Source: Heyndrickxia vini
GTDB taxonomy: Bacteria > Bacillota > Bacilli > Bacillales > Bacillaceae_C
Assembly (NCBI RefSeq): GCF_016772275.1
Contig: NZ_CP065425.1
Coordinates: 1,216,001 to 1,280,000 of the forward strand
DNA length: 64,000 nucleotides
Reading direction: 5' to 3'
Shown: one piece after another, positions 48,390-57,542 of the stretch
Layout: every line of letters starts with the position of its first letter
Numbering within the stretch: position 1 is the stretch's first letter
Notes under the pieces: model-generated
Databases searched by the model: none
Seen by the model: the letters and a program-made list of their open reading frames with translations, nothing else
What the model was told of the DNA's origin: nothing
Position numbers and translations under genes: made by a program

Positions 48390-48515
48390 TAGACCGTTCC
48401 TTTCCGCTACAGGCACTTGCTTTCCGCGGGGCTGGCGATGAGCGCTCCTGCGGGGTCTCATCTGTCCAGCTGATCCCGCAGGAGTCAAGTGCCTTCCGCT
48501 CCAATCCACTCTGCG
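48390..48515 (+). repeat. GC-rich interspersed palindromic repeat, class 1 copy d
   Basis: Same orientation as copy c (46511-46650). Shared ends are GACCGTTCCTTTCCGCTACA and CCTTCCGCTCCAATCCACTC. Copy d lacks about 14 bp in the middle (before GCTCCTGCGGGG). Together with copy c it brackets kapB-ppiB-small membrane gene as direct repeats. Confidence 0.85.
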
Positions 48516-48636
48516 TTTTGATTAAATTCATATTGATAGCAACATTCTGTGAGAAAACATCCTTAATTGTTACGAATAAACAGGCTTTGTTCTGGCTAGA
48601 ATTGTGAATGAATAACAAATTTTGGAGGAATACATA

Positions 48637-49146
48637 ATGAAATGGGCTGCTATTCTATTTACAACTATTTTATTGAGCGGGTGTACACAAGGGAATCCTA
48701 AAGATACAGATGTTGATATAAAAAATGCTGCAGGTGACAGTCTTGGGAAAATAAATTTACAAGAGCAAGCGAAGGGTGTCATGTTGAAGATCAATCTTAC
48801 TGGTCTACCGCCGGGTGAGCATGCAATCCATTTTCACGAAAAGGGAAGTTGTAAAGCTCCCAATTTCACATCCGCCGGTAACCACTTTAATCCAGAAAAA
48901 AAGGACCACGGTCTATTAAATCCAAAAGGATCCCATGCAGGTGATCTGCCTAACTTAATCGTAAAAGACGATGGAAAAGCAAAATTAGACATTCTCGCAC
49001 CACAAGTTAGTATGAACAGCGGAAAAAATTCGTTGTTTACAAAAGACGGAACTTCCATTGTCATCCATGAAACCAAAGACGATGGAATGACCCAACCTGC
49101 TGGTGATGCGGGTAATCGGATTGCGTGCGGGGTAATAAAAAAATAA
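48637..49146 (+). CDS. Cu-Zn superoxide dismutase-like lipoprotein (YojM/SodC type)
   Basis: 169-aa exported lipoprotein with lipobox LSGC (residues 15-18) and the SodC fold. Metal-ligand motifs are [30 protein letters not shown] and IVIHETKDD; the disulfide partner Cys lies in RIACGVI. All expected His/Asp ligands appear present, unlike some inactive Bacillus YojM forms. ATG 48637 after GGAGG. Confidence 0.9.
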   Translation: MKWAAILFTTILLSGCTQGNPKDTDVDIKNAAGDSLGKINLQEQAKGVMLKINLTGLPPGEHAIHFHEKGSCKAPNFTSAGNHFNPEKKDHGLLNPKGSHAGDLPNLIVKDDGKAKLDILAPQVSMNSGKNSLFTKDGTSIVIHETKDDGMTQPAGDAGNRIACGVIKK

Positions 49147-49151
49147 AAGTA

Positions 49152-49184
49152 AAAAACCGGGAATTTATTAATTTACCGGTTTTT
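49152..49184. terminator. Bidirectional terminator sodC-like/yugF
   Basis: AAAAACCGG/CCGGTTTTT extended by AATT/AATT inside, between convergent genes. Confidence 0.78.
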
Positions 49185-50007
49185 CATTTATATATTGATA
49201 TATGTTTTGGTAAACTTCCTCTGCTTTTTCCTCTGGGATTAGATGCCCAGCTTCCTTTAAAACGACAAGTTTTGCATTGGGTATTTCCTTTGCTAACCGT
49301 TTTCCAATGTGAAGAGGAACGACTCGATCAAATTCTCCCCAAATTAATAGACAGGGAGTTGTGATCGCCTTTAATCTATCGGATGTTAAATCGCCTTCTC
49401 GGTCTCTCACCATTCTTGAGAGACCACGGAATATTTCATTATTTAAAAATGGCTGCTCGTAACCTTTTAACATGTCATCGTCAATAATCATTTTATTATG
49501 GACAACATTTTCGACATTTTTCTTAACGCCTGACTTTTCTAAGTAACGTTTAACAAAATAATGAAAAAACGGGAAGTAGCTTAGTAATCTTAATGATTGC
49601 GTAGCTGCTCCTAAATAGCCGGAACTGCAAAGAAGAATCCCTTTTTTCACTAAACTTGGCTTTTGGAGCATCATATTCAAAGCGATTTGACCGCCCATCG
49701 AATGGCCAATAAGATACACGCTACGGTATTCAAGATGATCGATTAAGGAAATAACCGTTGCGGCCAGATTATAATATGAATACTGATAGTGAGAATGTTT
49801 TCCACTTTGCCCAAAGGGAGGTAAGTCGATGGCAATCACGTTAAATTTTTCAGTTAAATAAGGAATCAATCTTCTAAAACTAAATGATGATGAGAGAAAG
49901 CCATGTAATAACACGAAGGTTTCTTTTGCATCTTTATTTTGATGTATTTCCAAATATAGATCGATACCTTTAATATTTTTTGTAAGCGTTGAAACAGTAA
50001 TAGACAC
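49168..50007 (-). CDS. yugF: Alpha/beta hydrolase YugF
   Basis: 279-aa alpha/beta hydrolase with nucleophile elbow GHSMGG, oxyanion HG motif LLHGFLSS, acid in GEFDRVVP and catalytic His in EAGHLIPEE. GTG 50007 after TTGGAGTG gives MSITVSTLTKN; the frame opens at 50037. It resembles YugF of B. subtilis, which lies near kapB. Substrate unknown. Confidence 0.85.
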   Translation of the reverse strand: MSITVSTLTKNIKGIDLYLEIHQNKDAKETFVLLHGFLSSSFSFRRLIPYLTEKFNVIAIDLPPFGQSGKHSHYQYSYYNLAATVISLIDHLEYRSVYLIGHSMGGQIALNMMLQKPSLVKKGILLCSSGYLGAATQSLRLLSYFPFFHYFVKRYLEKSGVKKNVENVVHNKMIIDDDMLKGYEQPFLNNEIFRGLSRMVRDREGDLTSDRLKAITTPCLLIWGEFDRVVPLHIGKRLAKEIPNAKLVVLKEAGHLIPEEKAEEVYQNIYQYINEKPVN

Positions 50008-50093
50008 GAAATTCACTCCAAAAAGAGAAAATGACAAAAAAAAGGACGAGCATTATATCTCGTCAAAATAAAAATAAAAAGGGGGAATACTAG

Positions 50094-50127
50094 TGTATAG
50101 TATTGCCAATAGTAACAGTACTATACA
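50094..50127. promoter_or_regulatory. 9-bp perfect dyad upstream of yugF
   Basis: TGTATAGTA (50094-50102)/TACTATACA (50119-50127) with a 16-nt spacer, between the XRE gene's 3' end and the yugF start. Candidate operator or promoter dyad for yugF. Confidence 0.5.
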
Positions 50128-50188
50128 GAAAGCCTTGTAATTATAGGATAACCAATTTTAATACTTTTTAATCAAATATAATAAAAAA

Positions 50189-50392
50189 TTATTCTTTGGA
50201 TTGAGTGAACACAGAAGCTGGAACATCTAAAACTGTTGATAATTTTAATATAGTTTGTGTATTAGGTACTTGCTCCCCAGATTCGTATTTTTCAATCGTT
50301 TTCGTTCCCAATCTTGCCTTTAATGCTAATTCTTCTTGCGTTAGATTATGTTGTTCACGATAAAATTTTAGATTTTGTGCAAATGAAGTCAC
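50189..50392 (-). CDS. Small XRE-family HTH regulator
   Basis: 67-aa single-domain Cro/CI-type HTH protein (LTQEELALKARLGTKTIEKY, then ESGEQVPNTQTILKLS). GTG start after GGAGGGG. It has no partner domain, so it acts as a DNA-binding subunit only. It lies upstream of yugF on the same strand and may control it or itself through the dyad at 50094-50127 (inference). Confidence 0.88.
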   Translation of the reverse strand: MTSFAQNLKFYREQHNLTQEELALKARLGTKTIEKYESGEQVPNTQTILKLSTVLDVPASVFTQSKE

Positions 50393-50585
50393 GTGAATAC
50401 CCCTCCAATAATCAGAATTCTTTTCTTTTATTGTATCACATAATAGTTTTTAGGCTTAAATCTGCTTCTTGAATATTTTGTGAGCATTTTACGTTATGCT
50501 TATTTTTGATTATCAATATTGACTGTGGTATAATTTTATATTGCGTATATATAGGAGAAAAAATTAGATAAATGGGAGTGTTTCG

Positions 50586-50963
50586 ATGACGACAAAATAC
50601 GAAATTGGAAATGTGTTAACTGGTAAGGTAGCAGGTATTCAACCATACGGTGCATTTATTGCACTTGATGAGGAAACTCAAGGATTAGTTCATATTTCGG
50701 AAATTAAACACGGTTATGTTAAAGATATTAATGATCATTTAAAAATTGGTGACGAAGTAAAAGTAAAAGTGCTTTCTGTGGATGAAGAAAATGGCAAGAT
50801 TAGCTTGTCCATTCGTGCCACTGAAGAAGCACCAAAACAAGAGAAAAAACAACCTCGTCGTCGTCAAGCAAGTGTTATTCCTGAAGAGCCAACAGAGGGA
50901 TTTAATACTCTAAAAGACAAATTGCAAGAATGGATTGCACAATCAGACTTAATCAAAAAATAA
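50586..50963 (+). CDS. yugI: S1 RNA-binding domain general stress protein YugI (GSP13)
   Basis: 125-aa protein with one N-terminal S1/OB domain (GKVAGIQPYGAFIALDEETQ, LVHISEIKHGYV, VKVLSVDEENGKISLS), a basic linker (KKQPRRRQA) and a C-terminal helix. It matches B. subtilis YugI, a ribosome-associated stress protein. Weak Shine-Dalgarno (GGGAGTG). Confidence 0.93.
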   Translation: MTTKYEIGNVLTGKVAGIQPYGAFIALDEETQGLVHISEIKHGYVKDINDHLKIGDEVKVKVLSVDEENGKISLSIRATEEAPKQEKKQPRRRQASVIPEEPTEGFNTLKDKLQEWIAQSDLIKK

Positions 50964-50971
50964 TAAAAAAG

Positions 50972-50994
50972 AATCCGCTCATGTCGAGCGGATT
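50972..50994 (+). terminator. Terminator of yugI
   Basis: AATCCGCTC/GAGCGGATT, 9-bp perfect stem, 5-nt loop, T8. Confidence 0.9.
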
Positions 50995-50998
50995 TTTT

Positions 50999-52297
50999 TT
51001 ATGGTTTTTCAATTCCATACTTGCGTATGCGATATTGTAAATTTTGACGGCTCATATGAAGTGCCTGAGCGGTTTTTGTAATGTTAAATCCATGGTACTG
51101 CAGGCCTTTTTGGATATAATATTTTTCCGCTTCTTGGATGTATTCATCGAATGGTTTGATTGGATTCTTTTGAATTAGAAATTGGTGTTCGTGTGATATT
51201 CGATGTCTAAAATAAGTTGGTAAATGATGATACTGCAGCAAATCTTCATTATCAAGCATCTTCATTGAGCTTTTAATGACATGTTCAAATTCCTTTATAT
51301 TGCCAGGCCAATTATAATCTGAAAAACTTTCGAGACACTCATCTGATACTTTTTTTACATTTAGTTGAAAGCGCTCATTATATTTATTTAAAAAGAATGC
51401 AATAATTGAAGGAAGGGTATCAATACGATCGCGTATTGGCGGTATAAAAATTGTAAGTTCACTTAGATGATAATATAATGTCTTATTTAATTTTCCACTT
51501 CCTATTAAATCAATCGGATCTTTCCCAAGTGTGCAAATAATTTTATATGGACGCTCAGCAGTAATCATATTGAGAAAATGCAACTGACTAGTTGACGGAA
51601 GGTAATAAATATCCTCAATTACTAAGGTTCCGCCTTTTTCATTTTCTAAAAGTTTCATTGAATCAATTAGTACTTGCTCAATCGTTGATTCAGGCAGGGA
51701 TGAACAATTTTGAAAAATAATCGGTTTTTCCGCTTGGTAAATCTCATGATGAATACACTCTGAAAGGATTTGTTGACCAGTGCCGGATTCGCCGATGATT
51801 AATATCGTTGACGAATTACTCGCCATTTGTTTGCCTGTTTCAATCACCTTTTGTGGGAAAAGATCAGACAAATTTTCAAAGGTATGAGTATGTGCAGAAG
51901 ATGTTTCCCTTAGTGTATTTTTGTTCATCATTCTTTCTAATTTGGTTACATCTCGAACAATTTCCACGGCGCCAACTATTGTATTTTCATTGAAAATAGG
52001 AAATGTATTGTTCACTGTTTTTATTTCTTGACCTTTATTGTTAAAATACATTTGTTGAATGTTAAGAATAGGCTTTTTCGTATGTAAAACTTTTAATAAA
52101 GTGCTATCTTCACCTTGATAAAACTGAAATACATCTAATATATTTTTATCTAATATATCTTCAATATCCGTTCCTTCAATTTCAATCATTTTTTTATTGT
52201 ACAAAATCGTTTTTCCATTCTCATCAATGACATGTACCCCTACATCAATGAGGTCGAGAATGGTTTTATAAATAGCTATTTCATTTTTAAGTTGCAT
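50999..52297 (-). CDS. rocR: RocR-like enhancer-binding regulator with degenerate AAA+ domain
   Basis: 432-aa regulator with an N-terminal PAS domain (GVHVIDENGKTILYNKKMI), a central AAA+-like domain (about 155-350) and a C-terminal Fis HTH (NITKTAQALHMSRQNLQYRI). It is clearly RocR-like, but Walker A reads GESGTGQQ instead of GESGTGKE. Walker B reads TLVIEDI instead of TLFLDEI, and the GAFTGA sigma-54 loop is missing: PESTIEQVLIDSMKLLENEK runs straight into GGTLV. ATG 52297 after AAGGGGTG is preferred over 52411. It is divergent from rocD. Confidence 0.85.
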   Translation of the reverse strand: MQLKNEIAIYKTILDLIDVGVHVIDENGKTILYNKKMIEIEGTDIEDILDKNILDVFQFYQGEDSTLLKVLHTKKPILNIQQMYFNNKGQEIKTVNNTFPIFNENTIVGAVEIVRDVTKLERMMNKNTLRETSSAHTHTFENLSDLFPQKVIETGKQMASNSSTILIIGESGTGQQILSECIHHEIYQAEKPIIFQNCSSLPESTIEQVLIDSMKLLENEKGGTLVIEDIYYLPSTSQLHFLNMITAERPYKIICTLGKDPIDLIGSGKLNKTLYYHLSELTIFIPPIRDRIDTLPSIIAFFLNKYNERFQLNVKKVSDECLESFSDYNWPGNIKEFEHVIKSSMKMLDNEDLLQYHHLPTYFRHRISHEHQFLIQKNPIKPFDEYIQEAEKYYIQKGLQYHGFNITKTAQALHMSRQNLQYRIRKYGIEKP

Positions 52298-52350
52298 GAT
52301 AGGACACCCCTTAAAAAAATTCAAAAGAACAAGAAAAAACACTTGAAAAA

Positions 52351-52409
52351 TGCAATGTCTTTTTGCATTATTATATATGTAAGGGTTTTCTAGAGCAAAT
52401 AATTTTTGC
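52351..52409. promoter_or_regulatory. Two RocR-type upstream activating dyads
   Basis: TGCAATGTCTTTTTGCA (52351-52367) and GCAAATAATTTTTGC (52395-52409, extended TAG...CTA) have centres about 43 bp apart, roughly four helical turns. They resemble the paired TGCA-type activating sites of RocR operons in B. subtilis and lie between rocR and rocD. Confidence 0.65.
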
Positions 52410-52527
52410 ACTATAGGTGTTAGAAATATAAATTATGATACTAAAAATTTTACTAAAAGCTTTTGAATGTTGTAATTAAATCTTTTGATTTCATTTTAAT
52501 AAGGTCCTTCTTTTTGGAAAGGCTCTA

Positions 52528-52533
52528 TATAAT
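52528..52533 (+). promoter_or_regulatory. rocD -10 box
   Basis: Perfect TATAAT 18 nt before the rocD ATG, with no good -35 at the proper distance (TCCTTC). An activator-dependent sigma-A promoter is possible. No GG-N10-GC sigma-54 promoter is evident between 52410 and 52550. The short distance to the ATG also allows it to be chance. Confidence 0.35.
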
Positions 52534-52550
52534 AGAATGGGGGAAATTTT

Positions 52551-53744
52551 ATGGTAACAAAATCAGAAAAAATTATCGAACAAACAGAAAATTATGGTGC
52601 TCATAATTATCATCCACTACCAGTTGTTATATCTGAAGCTGAAGGAGTTTGGGTAAAAGATCCAGAGGGTAATAAGTATATGGATATGTTAAGTGCGTAC
52701 TCTGCTGTGAATCAGGGACATCGTCACCCGAAAATTATTGAAGCGCTTAAACAACAAGCAGATCGTGTCACCTTGACTTCACGGGCATTTCATAATGACC
52801 AGCTTGGTCCGTGGTTTGAAATGGTGTGTAAATTAACTAATAAGGAAATGGCTTTGCCGATGAATACAGGTGCGGAGGCAGTCGAAACAGCAATTAAAGC
52901 AGCAAGACGATGGGCATATGATGTAAAGGGTGTAGCCGAGAATCAAGCTGAGATCATTGGATGCGAAGGGAATTTTCATGGGAGAACAATGACGGCAGTA
53001 TCCCTATCTTCCGAAGAGGAATATAAACGTGGATTTGGTCCGATGTTACCGGGAATCAAACTTGTGCCATATGGTGATTTAGAAGCTTTAAAAGCGGTTA
53101 TTACCCCAAATACAGCGGCGTTTATAATTGAGCCGATTCAAGGGGAGGCGGGAATCGTTATCCCACCGGAAGGTTTCTTAAAAGCTGCTTATCAATTGTG
53201 TAAAGAAAATAATGTACTATTTATTGCAGATGAAATTCAATCGGGCTTAGCTCGTTCTGGGAAAATGTTTGCGTGTGATTGGGAAGAAATTACCCCCGAT
53301 ATTTACATTCTTGGAAAAGCACTAGGAGGCGGAGTTTTCCCAATTTCATGTGTCGTTGCTAACAAAGATATTTTAGGAGTATTTAACCCGGGATCACATG
53401 GCTCTACATTCGGAGGAAATCCAATGGCCTGTGCCGTTTCCATTGCAGCTTTAGATGTCTTAATCGATGAAAAATTAAGTGAAAAGTCGTTGGAACTTGG
53501 AGAATACTTTATGGGCCAATTAAAAGAAATTCAGAACCCAATTATAAAAGAAGTTCGCGGCAAAGGCTTATTTATTGGTGTTGTCTTAGGAGAACCCGCC
53601 AGAAAATATTGTGAGGCATTAAAATTAGAGGGACTTTTATGTAAAGAAACTCATGAGAATGTGATTCGCTTCGCACCTCCACTAGTAATTACAAAGGAAG
53701 AACTTGATTGGGCCATTTCACGTATTAAAAAAGTTCTCTCTTAA
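52551..53744 (+). CDS. rocD: Ornithine aminotransferase RocD
   Basis: 397-aa class III PLP aminotransferase converting ornithine to glutamate semialdehyde in arginine catabolism. The PLP Lys lies in [14 protein letters not shown]; other motifs are [17 protein letters not shown] and [25 protein letters not shown] precedes the ATG. It lies 57 nt before rocG and is divergent from the RocR-like gene, so the locus is a catabolic unit. Confidence 0.95.
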   Translation: MVTKSEKIIEQTENYGAHNYHPLPVVISEAEGVWVKDPEGNKYMDMLSAYSAVNQGHRHPKIIEALKQQADRVTLTSRAFHNDQLGPWFEMVCKLTNKEMALPMNTGAEAVETAIKAARRWAYDVKGVAENQAEIIGCEGNFHGRTMTAVSLSSEEEYKRGFGPMLPGIKLVPYGDLEALKAVITPNTAAFIIEPIQGEAGIVIPPEGFLKAAYQLCKENNVLFIADEIQSGLARSGKMFACDWEEITPDIYILGKALGGGVFPISCVVANKDILGVFNPGSHGSTFGGNPMACAVSIAALDVLIDEKLSEKSLELGEYFMGQLKEIQNPIIKEVRGKGLFIGVVLGEPARKYCEALKLEGLLCKETHENVIRFAPPLVITKEELDWAISRIKKVLS

Positions 53745-53801
53745 TAGGACATAGAAGTTAATAGTCTTTCACACGATCATACAGTAAAGAGGAGAATATC
53801 A

Positions 53802-55043
53802 ATGGAAAATCTAAATTTATTCACATCTACTCAGGATGTCATTCAGGAAGCCCTTTCAAAATTAGGATTTAATAATGAGATGTATGAACTGTTAAAAGAG
53901 CCATTACGAATTTTGACTGTCCGAATGCCAATTAGAATGGATGATGGAACGATCAAAGTTTTTACAGGATACCGTTCTCAACATAATGATGCTGTTGGAC
54001 CAACAAAAGGGGGCGTTCGCTTCCATCCCGAGGTAAATGAGGATGAGGTAAAGGCATTATCTATGTGGATGACAATTAAATGTGGAATTGTTGATCTCCC
54101 ATATGGCGGAGGAAAAGGCGGAATTGTTTGCGATCCAAGAACGATGTCAATGGGAGAAATTGAACGATTAAGCCGTGGATATGTTCGAGCGATCAGCCAA
54201 ATCGTCGGTCCAACAAAAGATATTCCTGCTCCTGATGTTTATACGAACTCACAAATTATGGCATGGATGATGGATGAGTATAGTAGTTTACGTGAAAATG
54301 ATTCTCCAGGTTTTATTACTGGGAAACCTATTGTACTCGGTGGGTCAGAAGGACGTGATAAAGCGACAGCACAAGGAGTGACCATCTGCATCGAAGAGGC
54401 AGCCAAGAAAAAAGGGTTTGATTTAAAAGGTGCACGTGTTGTTATTCAAGGATTCGGGAATGCCGGAAGCTTCTTAGCGAAGTTTCTTCATGATGAAGGT
54501 GCTAAGGTTATCGGGATTTCTGATGCTTACGGCGCCCTGCACGATCCTAACGGTTTAGATATCGATTATTTACTCGATCGTCGTGATAGTTTTGGTACAG
54601 TAACGACACTATTTGAAAATACGATAACGAATAAGGAACTTTTGGAACTAGATTGTGATATTTTAGTCCCTGCTGCGATTTCCAATCAAATTACTTCGGA
54701 AAATGCTAGTAATATTAGAGCTTCGATCGTTGTAGAAGCAGCAAATGGTCCTACAACAGTTGAAGCTACGAAAATCTTAACTGAAAGAGGAATTCTACTC
54801 GTACCAGATGTTCTTGCGAGTTCCGGTGGTGTAACGGTTTCTTATTTTGAATGGGTTCAAAATAATCAAGGGTATTACTGGACGGAAGATGAAGTAAATG
54901 AAAAGCTACGGAAAAAACTTGTAGAAGCCTTTAATAATGTGTATACAACTGCGGAAACGCGTAAACTTAACATGCGTTTAGCTGCGTATATGGTTGGATT
55001 AAGAAATGCTGCTGAAGCATCTAAGTTTAGAGGATGGATTTAA
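53802..55043 (+). CDS. rocG: NAD-glutamate dehydrogenase RocG/GudB
   Basis: 413-aa catabolic glutamate dehydrogenase that completes the arginine pathway. It shows the substrate Lys region (GPTKGGVRFHPEV, LPYGGGKGGI), the catalytic Asp (TKDIPAPDVYTN) and the NAD motif IQGFGNAGSF. The RocG symbol is chosen from its operon with rocD; GudB is the alternative. AAGAGGAG precedes the ATG. Confidence 0.93.
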   Translation: MENLNLFTSTQDVIQEALSKLGFNNEMYELLKEPLRILTVRMPIRMDDGTIKVFTGYRSQHNDAVGPTKGGVRFHPEVNEDEVKALSMWMTIKCGIVDLPYGGGKGGIVCDPRTMSMGEIERLSRGYVRAISQIVGPTKDIPAPDVYTNSQIMAWMMDEYSSLRENDSPGFITGKPIVLGGSEGRDKATAQGVTICIEEAAKKKGFDLKGARVVIQGFGNAGSFLAKFLHDEGAKVIGISDAYGALHDPNGLDIDYLLDRRDSFGTVTTLFENTITNKELLELDCDILVPAAISNQITSENASNIRASIVVEAANGPTTVEATKILTERGILLVPDVLASSGGVTVSYFEWVQNNQGYYWTEDEVNEKLRKKLVEAFNNVYTTAETRKLNMRLAAYMVGLRNAAEASKFRGWI

Positions 55044-55060
55044 CAGTAGTTATATGTAAA

Positions 55061-55088
55061 AAGAACAGGTATACATGTACCTGTTCTT
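55061..55088. terminator. Bidirectional terminator rocG/yuzA
   Basis: AAGAACAGGTA/TACCTGTTCTT, continuing inward as a palindrome (TACATGTA), then TTTTTT. Confidence 0.88.
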
Positions 55089-55097
55089 TTTTATTCT

Positions 55098-55331
55098 TTA
55101 TTGCCTATTCGTTCTAGTTTCTGGGGAACGTTCAAACTCTTCATTTGGTTTAAACAAAATCCCTAAATTTATTAACCCGGCAATTCCAACTAGCCCATAA
55201 ATAATACGAGTCAATGTAGTCGTATTTCCAAAAATAGAAGCAACTAAATTAAAGTGAAAAAATCCGATGAGACCCCAATTAATCGCTCCGATAATTGTTA
55301 GTACAAGTGCAATACGTTGAATGGCACTCAT
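55098..55331 (-). CDS. yuzA: DUF378 membrane protein YuzA
   Basis: 77-aa protein with two TM segments (about 5-30 and 38-60). The DUF378 signature is INWGLIGFFHFNLVASIFG and RIIYGLVGIAGLI. It matches B. subtilis YuzA. GGAGGAA precedes the ATG. Function unknown. Confidence 0.9.
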   Translation of the reverse strand: MSAIQRIALVLTIIGAINWGLIGFFHFNLVASIFGNTTTLTRIIYGLVGIAGLINLGILFKPNEEFERSPETRTNRQ

Positions 55332-55490
55332 CCAATTCCTCCTTTCTCGTTTTAGTGTGAATCGTATACATAATATTTATTCATTTGGTCATCATTAGAA
55401 CGTAGAGTAAAAGCTTAGTTTCTTGAAAAAATGAAGGTCATTCGATAAAGTGGATAAAGTAGTTGTAAATCTTTTATTGGAGGAATCTCT

Positions 55491-56840
55491 ATGACACATA
55501 TTCAATTTGATTATTCAAAAGCGTTATCCTTTTTTGGCGAGCACGAACTTACATATTTGGAATCTGCAGTAAAGGCAGCACACCAATCTTTACATAATAA
55601 AACTGGTGCGGGAAATGACTTTTTAGGTTGGATTGATCTACCTGTAGAATATGATAAAGAAGAATTTCAACGAATACTTAATGCCTCTGAAAAAATTAAA
55701 AATGACTCTGATGTCCTATTAGTTATAGGAATTGGCGGTTCCTATTTAGGAGCACGGGCAGCTATTGAAATGTTAAATCATAGTTTTTATAATTCGCAAA
55801 CAAATGAAAAACGAAAAACACCGCAAATTTTATTTGTAGGAAACAATATTAGCTCATCGTATATGACTGATGTAATCGATCTGTTAGAAGGAAAAGATTT
55901 TTCAATTAATGTAATATCAAAATCAGGTACGACAACAGAACCAGCTATTGCATTCCGTATTTTTAGTAAGCTATTGAAGCAGAAATACGGTGAGGAAGCT
56001 GCGAAACATCGTATTTATGCTACGACAGATAAAGCGAAAGGTGCATTAAAAACATTGGCAAATGAGGAAGGCTATGAAACATTTGTTATTCCTGATGATG
56101 TTGGCGGACGTTACTCCGTATTAACTGCTGTTGGCTTGCTCCCAATCGCAGTAAGTGGTGTGAATATTCATGAAATGATGGATGGAGCAGCACAAGCGAG
56201 AATTGATTTTAATAATGAGAATTTGAAAGAAAATATTTCTTACCAATATGCTGCAGTTCGTAATGTTCTTTATAATAAAGGTAAAACCATTGAAATGCTG
56301 ATTAATTATGAACCAGGCTTACAGTATTTTTCTGAATGGTGGAAGCAATTATTTGGAGAAAGTGAAGGAAAGGATCAAAAAGGGATTTTTCCTTCCTCTG
56401 CTAATTTCTCGACTGATTTGCATTCATTAGGACAATACATCCAAGAGGGACGTCGTGATTTATTCGAAACAGTTATTAAAGTGGCTAAAGCTAGACATGA
56501 GTTAGTGATTGAAGAAGAAGAACATGATTTAGACGGTCTTAATTATCTTGCGGGAAAAACTGTTGATTTCGTAAATAATAAAGCATTTGAAGGAACTCTA
56601 TTAGCACATACAGATGGAAATGTTCCTAATTTAATTGTAGAAATTCCAGAAATGAATGCCTACACATTTGGATACTTAGTATATTTCTTTGAAAAAGCTT
56701 GTGCAATAAGTGGATATCTTCTCGGTGTGAACCCATTCGATCAACCAGGGGTTGAGGCATATAAGGTAAATATGTTTGCACTTCTAGGAAAGCCTGGTTA
56801 CGAAGCGAAAAAGGCAGAATTAGAAAATAGATTAAAATAA
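55491..56840 (+). CDS. pgi: Glucose-6-phosphate isomerase
   Basis: Glycolytic enzyme of 449 aa. PGI signature 1 region [20 protein letters not shown], active-site stretches [15 protein letters not shown] and [13 protein letters not shown], and [18 protein letters not shown] at the end. TTGGAGG precedes the ATG. Corresponds to yugL of B. subtilis. Confidence 0.96.
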   Translation: MTHIQFDYSKALSFFGEHELTYLESAVKAAHQSLHNKTGAGNDFLGWIDLPVEYDKEEFQRILNASEKIKNDSDVLLVIGIGGSYLGARAAIEMLNHSFYNSQTNEKRKTPQILFVGNNISSSYMTDVIDLLEGKDFSINVISKSGTTTEPAIAFRIFSKLLKQKYGEEAAKHRIYATTDKAKGALKTLANEEGYETFVIPDDVGGRYSVLTAVGLLPIAVSGVNIHEMMDGAAQARIDFNNENLKENISYQYAAVRNVLYNKGKTIEMLINYEPGLQYFSEWWKQLFGESEGKDQKGIFPSSANFSTDLHSLGQYIQEGRRDLFETVIKVAKARHELVIEEEEHDLDGLNYLAGKTVDFVNNKAFEGTLLAHTDGNVPNLIVEIPEMNAYTFGYLVYFFEKACAISGYLLGVNPFDQPGVEAYKVNMFALLGKPGYEAKKAELENRLK

Positions 56841-56996
56841 GAAGAGCGCAAGCGACTTGCTCATCGACGTAAAAACTGGAAGGACTTTGACTGAGATAAA
56901 GGAAACGCGGGTGATGTAAGGCGAATCTATGTTGACTTATCGTAGGGAGAAGTCCTGAAGTTTTCTAGTCGATAGGCGCTGGAGCTAGATAAAGCA
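56841..56996. repeat. Interspersed Bacillus repeat, class 2
   Basis: Begins GAAGAGCGCAAGCGACTTGC and ends GTCGATAGGCGCTGGAGCTA, with short terminal inverted similarity (AGCGC/GCGCT). The interior GGACTTTGACTGAGATAAAG and TGACTTATCGTAGGGAGAAG match, as far as I recall, a repeat scattered in many Bacillus genomes. No ORF. It fills half of the pgi-yugN gap. Confidence 0.8.
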
Positions 56997-57048
56997 GTTA
57001 TTTATTAGAAATATTAATCCTATAAATTTATACTTTCTTACCTTTTAA

Positions 57049-57070
57049 AAAATCCCCATTTGGGGATTTT
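57049..57070 (+). terminator. Terminator upstream of yugN
   Basis: AAAATCCCCA/TGGGGATTTT, very short loop, then TTTTATT. Probably ends pgi transcripts running through the repeat. Confidence 0.85.
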
Positions 57071-57132
57071 TTTATTAAAGAATATGATTGTACTCCATGA
57101 GAGAAACTAAGAAAAAAGGAGTGCGATCATAC

Positions 57133-57537
57133 ATGTATAAGATTCCCTCAAAAATTGAAGGAAAGCAATTTCAATTGTATAAGCTCGAGCAACTATTAAA
57201 ACCAAACGGTTATTCCATTGGTGGTGGTTGGGACTATGATCAAGGCTATTTTGATATAAAAATGGCGAATGATGATGGCTATCAATTTTTAAGGGTTCCA
57301 TTCACTCCAGTCGATGGTCAGCTTGATACAAGAGGTGTAGTCGTTCAACTCGGGACCCCATTTGTTTTGAATCATGTATATCAAAATGATGTTGATGACG
57401 AAGCGGGTGTAGGTTATGCCGCAGCAGCATTTGATCAATTTGCTGAGCCGAAAGATGAAGATGGGAATATCCCTAAAAAATATATCGACTATGGAAAAGA
57501 ATTAGTCCGTGAATTAGAACATATTCTTTTTTCTTAA
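57133..57537 (+). CDS. yugN: YugN-like family protein
   Basis: 134-aa cytosolic protein with YugN-family features (LKPNGYSIGGGWDYDQGYFD, VVVQLGTPFVLNHVYQNDVD, GVGYAAAAFDQFAEP). ATG 57133 is 11 nt after AAAGGAG; the in-frame ATG at 57088 lies in the preceding AT-rich segment. Function unknown; neighbours pgi and yugO as in B. subtilis. Confidence 0.88.
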   Translation: MYKIPSKIEGKQFQLYKLEQLLKPNGYSIGGGWDYDQGYFDIKMANDDGYQFLRVPFTPVDGQLDTRGVVVQLGTPFVLNHVYQNDVDDEAGVGYAAAAFDQFAEPKDEDGNIPKKYIDYGKELVRELEHILFS

Positions 57538-57542
57538 TTTGA

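Noticed and set aside
52410..52550. Sigma-54 promoter for rocD
   Set aside because: Scanning by eye found TTTTTGCA but no GG 10 nt before a GC; a TATAAT box is present instead.
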